Shown: in pieces, positions 45,201-57,100 of the stretch
Layout of the letters: the number at the start of each line of letters is the position of its first letter
How positions within the stretch are numbered: position 1 is the first letter of the stretch
From: Phoronis australis
Lineage: Eukaryota > Phoronida > Phoronidae
Direction: 5' to 3'
Assembly: GCA_002633005.1 (NCBI GenBank)
Contig: NMRA01000145.1
Location: 718,973-782,972, forward strand
Length of the DNA stretch: 64,000 bases
Notes under the pieces: generated by a model
The model's database searches: none
What the model saw: the letters and a program-made list of their open reading frames with translations, nothing else
What the model was told of the DNA's origin: nothing
Translations under genes and position numbers: made by a program

Positions 45201-47209
45201 ATAGACAAACATTATATTTCCTTAACAACTGAAACAATTTAAATAGCGATTCGTGTAAAATGGGCAACCAGAAGACGTCGGCTAAAAGTGTGTTAAATTT
45301 CTTTCAAAAACCTAACAATTTAACAAAATAGAACACAGAGTTCATGTTTGTGTCTTTAAATGAGTGAAGAATTAACAATTGTTCGCGGCATAAGCAGTTT
45401 AAAATACAAACTGTGTTTCCAACGGCTTATCGATCTGACGCGAGTCAACACGAGCCCTTTCACGCGACCATTTCATACGGAGCTTCAGTAAATTTTACTC
45501 CATAATGCCGTGTTGACATCGAGCTAATTATTGACACAGCGAACTTACGCTCGCCAAACACTGGCCACGAACCATTGTGATTAGACATAATAAGTCTAGT
45601 GTGTTGATGTTAAATTTAGATGGGACAAAAATTTAGTGAATGACAGCGCCATGTATTTAGTGTTCCTTACCCCTACGTTTACTCGGGAGTGTCTAAACTG
45701 TGTCTCCTAATCGCCGAGTAAACACTCTTCCTATCGTAGCAACTGCTAATATTTGGAGAATATTTCTTCCCCGGATATGGCGCTTGAACATTCCATTGTG
45801 CAAGACACGACTTTGAACCCGATATTTTTTACACCAGCCTCTACGCCGTTTTTTTCAGGTGAATAAATTCTTGAAACCAGAGCCTGAATATTGTGTAGAG
45901 TGTTCAAGGGAGGCTGTAGACCGTTCAAATCTCAGTGGAGTAATTCTAACGTCTTAATAGTTAAAGAGTTTGTTCACTGAAGCATTGTCATTTATCGATA
46001 CCCATGGCAATATTTAGAGCAATTATCTCAAGACGTTAACAAACAAATCCTGTCCCATTCGTTATTAAATTTACCATCGGCCAAAGTCTATGATATATTT
46101 TGACACCAGTTTCAATCCGTGACTTAATGTGAGCGTAATAGCCAATTGTCAGAAATAATCTAGATATCATTATCATTGTATAAATATAAGTCTCTAAGTA
46201 AACCTAGTAGCAGCTCTTATCAGTAAAATTGTGATTAATTGAAAATCCACGTTTTCCATTGGATATTATCGGCCAGTCTCCCTGGATATGTCTTTGTTGA
46301 CGCACTGTTTTTGTACCTTAAGGTCGGCATAGCTTACATATTGTGTGGGTCACGATTGGTTCGAAAATTAGGGCATGAAATACACTCATTAAATACAAAT
46401 ACGTTCTCGTAAAACTATTAATCTTAATTATGCATTCAACATAAGATACAAATTATCTAAGACTTTTAAACTTGAGCTGTACACTGTTAAGTAATACCGA
46501 CTGATATCTTACTTTCATTCAGTTTAGTAACAAAACCACAAGCTGCTATGAAACGATAGTGCTGAGCTACCTCGCGTAAATTTTGGTTCTTTTTGACGAA
46601 AACATGGATTAAAAAAGCGAAGCCCGCCCTGATTAATATTTCCAGTATACGAGTTCATCACTACACTTTGGGGTAACAATTCAATACAAATGTCGATGCC
46701 AAGGATAATGGTTTCACATGACACAGCACCTTGGCAGTGGTCTTGGTGGTAAAATGTAATCAAAATTTTCTTTCAAAGTTAGATAAGATAAAATTGGTAA
46801 CAAAGACTTGTGAATATGTTGACAGTTTTAGTCACCTATACTTACCAAATAGAGGCAGTCTTGTTTTGGACGGATCCCCAATGGTGACCTCCACATTTTC
46901 AGGTATACTATCGTAGGTTGGTTGCTGCTGCTGTTGCGATAATCGGGACCTCATTCTAGATTCCCCGCGTCCTTGTGAGCTGTATAATTTTCGTGGAGAT
47001 CCATAACTCTGCTCCGCGGCCAGAGGCCTCCCCTGAGACATCTGACTGAAGGGGCGATCCCTTGAGTTGGACGCCCGGACATCGACGTTCAGTGCCTCGG
47101 GATTACCCAGTCGCGATAACGGGTGCTGGATTTCTGGCAGTTGTGGATTAAAAGCTTTCTTTTGGCTCATCTGAGTCGCCGGTCGGGATACTACACCGAC
47201 TTGTGACAT
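36230..47209 (-). CDS. EFCAB6: EF-hand calcium-binding domain protein 6 (EFCAB6/DJBP-like)
   Basis: Fourteen coding exons on the minus strand: 47209-46846, 44863-44754, 43779-43682, 42971-42720, 41966-41728, 41381-41230, 40760-40564, 40225-40112, 39603-39427, 39108-38812, 38137-37894, 37617-37445, 36965-36794, 36487-36230. All are GT-AG and phase-consistent, giving 948 residues (human about 1501). The first 160 residues are low-complexity, Ser/Arg/Gln-rich (polyQ in SQQQQQPTY) and probably disordered. The rest is a chain of EF-hand pairs, most with degenerate loops: NKYDPDGTGVIN, KFTNNDPEGKGNVS, GMDPYNTGYVSKEEF, KLDVHNEGYLSVPEF. The last two match the C-terminal hands of human EFCAB6. In mammals EFCAB6 binds DJ-1 and androgen receptor and is testis-enriched. 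The start ATG lies in the first exon with a run of Arg/Ser codons; the 5' flank is the promoter region at 47210-47400. Confidence 0.92.
44000..46845. other. Large EFCAB6 introns, no further feature
   Basis: The introns on either side of the 44863-44754 exon are AT-rich and contain no recognisable repeat or nested gene. Open frames here (up to 124 codons, antisense) lack domains. Confidence 0.4.
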
Positions 47210-47400
47210 TTTTATAACCTCCTCTCTTCTTCTCCGCTCCGTCCGTAAGTCGTGTATTCTTGCTAACTAGATTTATCAGCGGTACACACACGCTAGTCAA
47301 ACAAACGTGTTGTCTCTAGTTACCAGCCTTAGCAACCAGCTATAAGGGTTGCTCGCTAGGCGGGATTTACGTTCCAGCTCATTGTAAGCCTTTATTCACG
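47210..47400 (-). promoter_or_regulatory. Probable EFCAB6 promoter with RFX-type half-sites
   Basis: GTTACCAGCCTTAGCAACC (47319-47337) contains the two X-box halves, GTTACC and AGCAAC. They are separated by six bases rather than the usual one to three. A further GGGTTGCT lies about 10 bases on. RFX factors drive ciliary genes through such halves. The motifs are seen; the function is inferred, and the spacing is atypical. Confidence 0.35.
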
Positions 47401-49570
47401 AACAATGAATGACGGGCGATTTGAATAGAAAATTCATAACCTCGGCAAATACACGATTCAAGTAGATATTACAATAGCCTCAATAGCCTGTTCTACACTA
47501 TAAATACTAGCAGTGTTGTAAGCCGTGGATTACATTTGGTCTGTAAACATTTTGAGCAGCGCTTCAGTGGACATCAAAGAAAGTAAAAAAATTGACTTTA
47601 AACCGTATATCTGACCACAGTACACTATGACAAGTCTATAATAAATCGATTTAAGGAACGACTCTATTTGCTCGGTGATTAGCTATTGAGATCGATTTTA
47701 TGCGTATTCTACACGTATGCCATCAGGCTAATCAACAGCAGTGCAAATTGTGTTGCAACGAAAGAAGAAGTTTTGCATGCTCTCTCTGTTCAATTCTTGT
47801 CTAGAAACAAATCACTGTTTTTGTCAATGAACAAGAAAGAATGGCGAAACTGACGTTGAACGCAAGTCTGTCACTTCTCAGTCGTCCCTGTAAGTTTGAT
47901 CTACGCCACAGCTCAAAGTGTCAGAAAAGTGAACACCATGCGAATAGCGATTGGAAAGGGCGATGAACCAACGGATACCTCGGTCACTGATATAATGCTT
48001 CCAATGCCGATCCGATGAATTTGTGACAGAGTCATTTCGGCACTCGGCTGACAGTCGGGCGATTATCGGCGTCGAAATTCGCTAACCGGAGCAAAGAATA
48101 AATGCCGGATCATGTTATGGGCCACGACGTAACTCAATCGGCGGGATCGCCCAATGGTGTGCCCTAAGCAAAAGGCAGTTCCTGAATAAATCTTTCACCC
48201 TACGGAATGACTAAAACCTGAACACACCTGGTGTTACTAAGCCCTTTCAGTCAAAGTGAAAACATTTTAAAACCATCCCTATCAGAATGAGCCAAAAAAT
48301 GACATAATTCTTTAATTGTCTCTACAGCGAGATCACAGCGGAGAGTTGAGTGACTCACAGTTACACACTGGGGGTGCTGCCCAAATGGTAATCTCGCAAA
48401 AAATAATGGAAATGAAAAATTATGACCACTAAATGGAACTACAAATCTCCATGATGTCAAAAAACACAAAGTGTCACACCTGTTGTGACTAATTTATGTT
48501 TTGAAGGAATGTACTTGTTGTTACTGAAAAATTAACCATACCATGTCAAAGAACTAGGACTAAAGAAAAAGATTTTATGATGTTAAAAGTATCATTTATT
48601 AACACAAAAACAGAATGCAAGGAAAAATCCTATATATTAAAACTGTGCAATAATTGACAATGCTAAAAGGTAACAAGACTACAAAGAGATGAACAAAGGT
48701 AGAAAAACTAGGCAACACCTTCCTAGAAAGAACAACACTTACTGTCGTGAAATCTATCTAGGCATATTGTCACACAGATTACTAGGCTCATTGAGAAGAA
48801 CTGACAGCTTTTTATTGCTTGCGGCCAAACTCAGGGGACAAAAAAGCCCAGTCGAGCCAGTTATATACTCATGCGTTGAGTAACAATGAATTTTTGTGAA
48901 AGAAGACCACAACTGTCAAATACTAACATTAGTAACACTGAACTGGTTTTAATAAACATAGTGTTAAACAAGTTACAAACAAAACTAATTAGGTCAAGCT
49001 AATATGAAAACTTCAAATTAGTAACTATGGGCGACTAATCCTCCTGTTGAACAACTCACTGAACTAAAGGCCCATTCGATCTATTGTTTTATCATGTCTA
49101 ATTAAATCAAATCAAAGCATTTCACCTCAAAACATGAACCGAAGGAGTGGTTTTCAAAGATGTCACCGCGTGTGGTTTTAACCTTTTACTAAATAATAGA
49201 AAAGTCATTAACTCTACCAAATTCATAACACGATCAGTGTGCCATTCTTGATTCTGAAGAGTGGAACATGAGCAATTTTAGCTTTCACCAAATTTCTCGA
49301 ATATCACATTCTGCGCCTAAAAATAGACTTGGAAGTTCACAAAATCGTTGATAATAATGGCTACCAACACGACATTTTCATGCGCCCTCATGATGTATAA
49401 TCAAAGAGATGTTCGCTTGTCTTTGATCATAATTCTTGAACTTGGGATGGTCCAATTGGTCTATTTCTAAAACTTTGTAAAATTTTCAACATTGTTACAA
49501 ACTGGAAATTTTTTACAAGTAGTTGTTGAAAGAAAACATAATGACCGAATGGGGAGTGTGGCAATCTACT
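47401..49570. other. Intergenic, no gene recognised
   Basis: AT-rich sequence with only short open frames. No RNA gene or repeat is identified. Confidence 0.4.
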
Positions 49571-49599
49571 TGGTAGTAGTCGTATATAACGTGCCCACA

Positions 49600-49654
49600 T
49601 TTTGAGAACCAGTTTGATGCCTGTTATTCAGTGAAGAAAACTGGTTCTCAAAAG
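49600..49654. repeat. Palindromic mini-element, copy 1
   Basis: A stem TTTTGAGAACCAGTTT / AAACTGGTTCTCAAAA surrounds the loop containing TTATTCAGTG. The inverted symmetry extends outward through GTGCCCAC and GTGGGCAC and further (about 49573-49680). Confidence 0.85.
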
Positions 49655-49680
49655 GTGGGCACAATACACCCGACTATTAC

Positions 49681-51171
49681 CATCTGCTTTTCGGTGTTTA
49701 GCATAAGCATAAATTTTACATCACATCAATGAGCCCATTATTGACCACATGATTCTCCTTCGCAGACCAACTGTGTGAGAGTTTTGGTGATGTTACATAG
49801 TGCTAAATCATGAGACCAAGAAGTCTGATTAAAATACATGAAGTTTTTTTCACTCGCTTTTAACAAGAAAATGACCTCTGCACAGAGACAACCTCATATA
49901 CTAATATACTTCTAATAAAGCATGATATTTGACATATTCTGTGCCTACATACAGATAATAGGAAAAAAACAGCACGATTACATCAATTATATTGATTCCA
50001 CACAACGTTACAGCTTGCCAGCTTCAATTGTATTTCCAGCAATAGTCACCTCCCAATTTTGATAACCAATTTGACGCCTGTTATTCAGTGGGTAAAACTG
50101 GTTCTCATACTGCGGTCCCCTGTAAGTGACTACTGCATTTTCAAGATGTCTGAAAAATCTAAACCAAAATTGAAACGAGGTCTCATAATTTTCCTTGCCA
50201 TGACAGAACCAAAGTTATATTGCTTTGAAGAACACCAGAGAGGCTCTGCTGTCCAGTTATATGAACGATATCTCAATGCATGAACGAGTAAAAAAGGCTT
50301 TGGAAAAAATTAAGATAGGACAGCTCTGCCTAATTTGACCATTCCAACTCAGTTCCAGGTCATCGTTTAATAGGACAGTCCTGGATTATGCAGCAACACT
50401 TGAATCTCGTGGTATTTACCCACAATGCTCCACCATACATCAAGCAGTTCTCTGGCCTCATTTTTATGCCATTGGAATTTCTGTTATTTGTTGGTGTCTT
50501 GCTTTTTTCAAATTTTCCTTGACTCCAATAATTGTATTCAGTCTTCTAATGACAGTTTTGCTGCTGTATTGTGGGCTAGAACTCTGACAGCAGAACCTTG
50601 GATAAAGTTAAGTATTACCCATCTATAAGATATTTTCCGACACGATTCCTAGAATCAGCCGAGATTTCTGAAACGAAGACAATGTGACAACACATTTTTC
50701 CTACCTCCAAGACAATGGGGACATATATCCTGGAAAATCCTATTTCAACTGAGTATTGAAGCCTGTGTTATCGTGGCAAAGAAACTTTCTAAATCTGGTT
50801 CAATAGTCATATCACTTAAGTTGTCCCCGGAAATTCACAAAGAACTTGCAGTGAGAAATCTCCACTTGTGTAATTCAAAAGACTGAATTTTATCACATAA
50901 TTTAGCATTCCAACATCACTGAACAAAACCAATCACTTCAGTGGCAGTAACTTTGCTTCTAAGCATTTTTGCAAAACTGTCAACTTACACATGGGCGATT
51001 TTGCGTGGTCTTGCATTTTAGAGTTTTGCATCAACGAAATGCATCCCACATTAAATGAATAAATGGAAGGAAAATACAACTTTAGACTATCTGTTTTATA
51101 CTCTCGATCCCAGAACCTCGAATTTTCAGCACCGTTTCGTGATTGCGTCTTCACAGACACAATAACTCTCA
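49681..51171. other. 3' flank of threonine aldolase, no other gene
   Basis: Apart from one palindromic mini-element nothing is recognised. The open frame at 50059-50283 includes that repeat and is not supported as a gene. Confidence 0.4.
50057..50108. repeat. Palindromic mini-element, copy 2
   Basis: Same layout as the copy at 49600: a TTTTGATAACCA stem, the TTATTCAGTG loop, then AACTGGTTCTCA. The outer inverted halves AGTCAC and GTGACT extend it to about 50043-50132. Confidence 0.8.
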
Positions 51172-54100
51172 TCACATCATGCTTGTGTACTCCTGTATCA
51201 CGTATTTCAGCTTGGTTTCTGCCTTGAGCACATCTTCAAAGCTTACGTCAATATGCGTTACCATTCGAGCCATACGTGCTGACCCAAATGGCAACATTTT
51301 GATGATAACGTTCTCACCCAGGGCGTCGTACTCCTCATCAGTTACCTATGAATTAGAATTTTGTATTTCACTGAATATAGATGCAACGCGCTTAGAGGCA
51401 AAAGTCACTAAGGGTCCTGGATTTTGAGAACAGGTTTGGTACCGTTATTCAGTGGAGAAAACTGGTTCTCAATTAAAAGAGTATGAATGACCCTACACTG
51501 AATGGTATTATTTATTATTAAGAAGTCACACATTCAGTTATGTAATAGTTTGCACAAAATGTCAATATTTCTCATTTAATGTCAACTCCAGGCAACGTAC
51601 AGCAATCTCCAAATCCAGGTATCAATCTAGTTCATTGTTAAGTGTTCCCACAGCGTTTTATTAAGCATCAATAGTTGCACACCAATAACCATGTTTCAAA
51701 TAGTATATAATGAGAATTCTACACGGAGTCTCGGGTTCATGACATGGGCAAAGCCTACTGGAAATTTCGTCAAAATCCAAAGGCTTGCCGAGGGATCTTT
51801 GACGAAATTTCTAGATGTTTTGCTCCTGTCATGTGATCAACCCAAGATGAGTGAAGGATTTGTTTTCTCAGAGGAACTGTAAAAACGAGCTTTTTGTTGA
51901 AAAACTCAACGTGTTTATAAAACTTTCAACCATGTGACGCAACTTTTGCAAAAACATGCTTGCGCAATGTAAACCCAGTTACTTTTGGTTAGTCATTTTA
52001 TTTTAAACTTATATGTCTTATATGTAAATTCCATTTAGCTTTTGTAACAAATGTTTCACTTAGAATATAATGAATACTTTTTGAAGTTGTACCATGAAAA
52101 TTAGTGAAATGTTTATCAATAACAGCCAGCAAGGCTTCCCCCGCATGTGAGCACTGAACTGAGATTGAGACACCACAGCTAATCAGTCTCGCCAAGGAGT
52201 TTACTATGGTACTACACTCCTTGGTCTCACAGAGTGGTTTCCTGAATAGGGGTGCGTCTCCATTTAAATAAACCTGGATTTGGGCTACAACGTCAAAGAT
52301 GGGCCCGTTTAAGAAATTATTTGCACGCCCTTACTTAGTAGGAGTATGTGGATGATGCATCTGCTTTGGATGTCATGTTGAGCCTTGTCACCTTCACGGA
52401 ATTCCAGTATTATTTGGATGTTGGTAAGAGTGTTTTGCAGACGATAAAAAGTAAGGCGTAGGAATTTCTACTTTGCACTTACTTTGTGATTCGCCCAATA
52501 GTAATATCAAAAAATTATGCACTCGGTGTTATTCACCAGGCGTGTTGCAACACATTCCAGTTCATTTGAGACCGCGTTTTATTAATTGCCCTGACGTCCT
52601 CGTTTTTGTGGTAATTACTCTGCTCAACACAAAAGAAACAGCTCAGTGATATCGAGAGTTGATGGCGCACGCAGTTCATTTTTGAACCGATTTACTGATA
52701 AAACATAAGGTGCTGTGAATGAATACGAGAAGTTTGACTAAAAACGGACTTCCCTACATCTTAAGCTACCTACCTCACGCAGTCGCTTGCAGAAGGCTGA
52801 CGAGTCCACCACATCAGTCCGATGGAAATTTATGATAATGATATTCGTATGAACATCTTCAATTGTCATGAGACGAGGATCTGCAGACATTAAAGCTGAA
52901 ATCGACAAAACAACATTAAAATAGAATGCCAGGAATGATAACTTTAAAAAGTCCTCATGTAACCTAATGTTTCAAACAATTGTCTGGGGCAGTCATCTAC
53001 GACCTACTGATAGTAAACGACTTCAAACAGCAATTTTGCAACTTTTGAGTTTTTCTGTGGCGGTTCAGCAACTAAAAGTACTTTTAGATTGATTTTAGTC
53101 AATATAAAAATTTAAAGCATTTTATAATAGCTAAGACAAGTTTCACTCACATGCAGCTTGCAAAGTATTTTGCTGCATGTCCCTGAATTCCAATTTAAGC
53201 GCACACTCATATATGGAACAGGATTGCCTCTTTGAAATAGCAAATAATTGCGAAACAAATTTAACTGAGTGTCTTCAAAGCATTGTAAGACTAAAAATGT
53301 TGAGATAAATGACAACGCATTTATCCTCGACGAGGGGTAAACTGACACTGGCAGTGCAACTATATAAAATGAACACTATTTGGCACAACACTTAATGAAA
53401 CTACTTCTCTACGCATGGCACCTGGTAATGGAGCAAGATGTCTCTTGCCCTACCTTGAGGAGATGGGGAAGGTGGTCATACAGATGCCAGTTTGACTTTC
53501 ATTCATAAGGTCATTTGTGCCTGGAGAAATTTCCAGCTGGTCTCTGAAAACTGCCTCTCCCAACTTAAGTCTTGAATGACTACATCAGTCTGGAAACTGA
53601 AGCTCACCACTGGCCAGCCGTTTAGCTTTTTCGTGGTCATCTTTCAGCTCTGGAATGTTGTGTTCGAGGGCGTACAATGCTGCCGAAGCCAGTATACCTG
53701 TCTGTTGCATGCATCCACCAATGACCTTGCGGCAGCGTTTGGCACTAGCAAGCAGAGAGCAAGGAGAGAGCAAGGAGAGAGCAAGGAGAGAGCAAGGAGA
53801 CAGAGTATGTTAAGTCTAGGATACACAACTGCTACAGTATTACAGATGGTTGAAACTTACCGCTACATGTAAGGGAAAAATTTTGATTGCTAAATTGATA
53901 TTTTTTTCAAATTTTCAAAAGCTTGCACTGAGCATCACTGCAAATGCTCAAAATTTTCTAACATTTTTTGATGAGGGCTGCAAACCATGATAAAATTTTT
54001 TTGTTAATTATTCTGTCTTTACAGGAAATAAATGAGAAATGCACATTAAAAAAAATAATATACAAGATCATTCCATAGTGTTAAACAGCAGTAACCTTCT

Positions 54101-57100
54101 CATTAAATTCATTAAACATTTCTGACAATCTCCAAGACAAAAGTACTGCGGAAGAGAAGGCAAATGTTGCCGTTTAACCACCTAGAAGCAGAATTTACAG
54201 GCAGCAAAAAATCAAAGCAAAATGCAACTGGTACCAACTAGTGGACGAACCAGCAGAGAACTAAATTTTGCACTTTCCAACTAACACTTCTGACAAATTG
54301 TACTATTAAAAGTGAATACTCAGAGAGGGAATCAACAACCATTAACATTAATCAATGTACTCACGTTTGAATGAATTCCTTTGAGCCAACTATAACAGAC
54401 CCTACGGGACAACCCAGTCCCTGCAAAAGACGGAAATAACGTGCCCGTATTTTGAGAACCAGCTTGACGCCAGTTATTCAGTGGAGAAACTGGTTCTCAA
54501 AATATCTGACCATTAACAGAAATAGAGAATGACACTGATAACAGGAAAACAGTTATCATCACGCAGCTACGAGTTTTAAGCAATTAACAGGCAGTCCATG
54601 TAAAATCAGTAGAATTTCAAAAATCAGTCTATATGTCAAAATTCAAAACAACTTCATTTTTTATACATGAATAGGGATCCTAACAAAATTTTAAATGTCG
54701 TATTTTTTGCACTCAATAACTCTTAATTTCGCGCAACAACACTAGACCGCAATTGGTCATATTAGACATCTCCAAAATTTATGTTTTCAGCAACGATTCA
54801 GCAACGAAAATAAGTAACTTAGAAAATAGATTGAAAGTTGTACTTTGGTGGCTGGAATAACCAGTGTACACTGTAAATAATCGTTTGTCATATAATCAAA
54901 TTTGACGGCTTTGTGCTAAACAGGGGAAATATTTCACACACCACTTTCCCAATCTTCGTAATTTTAGTATCCGTTTTTGTGACCTCTCACTGCCATACTG
55001 CACCTTGTAACTTCATGTAACTTTTTGAACTTACAGCTAAAGAGTAAAACGTGATGACTGACCAAAAAATATCTCGCCTCAACTTTACATTTAGTGAAAA
55101 TTGTCTTGCAAACCTCGATTTTGGAAATGATGAGCATAGTGTATAGACAAATTGAACAAAAATTTTGAACAAGAAATCTACTTTAAATTCTTATAACAGT
55201 CATGTCTAAGGTCTTTCAAATAAAAACAAGTTGTTTTCTGGATGTGTTACGTAATCAGTATCAAAACTGAATCCGATGACCTTTGACCAGTGAGTCAGTT
55301 GACATTAGGTTTAAGAGGATATACAAAAAATTGTGCGTGTAACCCTCTTGTTTTCTTCCATTATTTGACAATTGCAGGTGAATTAAATGGAAATAAATAC
55401 TTTGAAGTTTAAATTTGTACAAATAGTTTTTTGTAAAGACTGGTTTTGTGGCTATTATGTTCTTAACACTAATTATGGTGTCTCGATCTGAACAGTAGAC
55501 TGAGTACGCGGCCAATGTGCACTCCCAAAATATTATAATTTAGGGGTGTAGAGCAGGTTTGGGGTATTTTTTTAGTGAGATAGTGCATGTAGGCCAAGTG
55601 AATGTGGTTTGTTTGTATTTGTGAACATGATGAGAATGAAAACAGACCACAGCTTGGCTGTAGCTGCACTCTTCTTCAAGTTGGCAGCCCCAGCTGTTGC
55701 AATTGTGCATTGATGGGTAACGACCGAGAAATTTGCCGCGATTTCAGATAGCCTTTAAACAAGCCAGACTTGCAAAAAAAACTAGTTGGTTGGCAGTACT
55801 GCTGGGCCACATTTTTGGAATCGGTAGGAAACTTGCTTCAGGAATCTTACTTTGGTTTTAGTCGAGCATCGGCAGGGAAGTGGTTATTTTGGGGTTCAAA
55901 GTGCCAATTTTGTGTTTTTTACCACTCTTTTTCTTAGTCTAGCTAGCTTGGTTTTCATTAGTAGTGAAAGGATCAAAAATACAAGATAGAACTGTTTATG
56001 TAGTACTCATCTGTAGGGCTTCGTTGTGATGTGAAATGACTCGAAACTTTTCTGTCTTTGACTGCAGTTTTTGACAGAGTGTAGTAAGATTATGAGTTCA
56101 TTGACATGTGTAAAAGGCAAAGAAACGGCCCCAGTGAGAAATGTTCTTGCCCCCTATCCTGCTGAGCCTCTATTCAAGACTACTTTCCCTGTGTGCTGAG
56201 CTACGTAGGCCACCACTACTGCTGTATGCTAGGTGGTTATGAAGGTCACCCAAGACAATGACCTAACAATTTTAAATCGGAAATTTAAAGGGGAAATGTT
56301 GATTTCACAGAACAGAAGCCAGCATAAAAAGCTGTTCAGAATTTAATGGACATTTTCGCTATATGCACATCTTCTTAGTAGCCTTAGTGAAAATAAGCTG
56401 GTCCACAGTCATCCTCTCACGTGGGGCTCCAGCCAGAGCAACGCGGAGCATTCAAATGCGCCCGACGAATGCACCACAAACGGTCTGCTTCTCGAGTTGT
56501 TTATTTGTGTCGTAAAAATGGCCCCTAGATGGCGCAAAATCTCCAATCCATCGGAAAACGGAACATGCGATCGCTTCTTTAATAGAAAGCTATTTACCAA
56601 ATTTCATAAAAATCTGCAAAGGAAAATGGAAAAATGAAATTATTCGAACCTCTAGGGGAAACTTTGGGCCTCATGAGAGTTATTTCGCGTGATATTTCAA
56701 TATTTTTCGATGGAGAATGGGTCGATATTCGGATCCAAAATCAAGGGATTGAGGGCCCAGCTGAAAAAGTTGTGGAGAGACTATGGACGCGTTGGCATTT
56801 GGGTGGCGGCCGAAAGAATTCAGCAAGGTAAAGTAAACTGCAATTTTGTTACTTAAAGGGTTATACTCACTACTCTTCACAATTCAGTTTATTTTGCAAG
56901 TCACAAGTTATGTTAAAGTTTTGCGACCTAAATGTTTTGCTCATCAAAAAGTTCGGTCCGTAAAACAGTGTCTTTATCAATTGCAGGGTTGGCTAGTAAT
57001 TTTTGAAAATTGATAAAAGTGTTTTTAAAAGTCTAGCGTGATTTTTCTCTAAAATACAGGCTTGTTACTTCGTTTTTACAAGCTAATTACACGTTTCAAG

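Noticed and set aside
56634-56831. 65-codon plus-strand frame in the threonine aldolase intron
   Set aside because: No family resemblance; the surrounding sequence looks like interspersed repeat.
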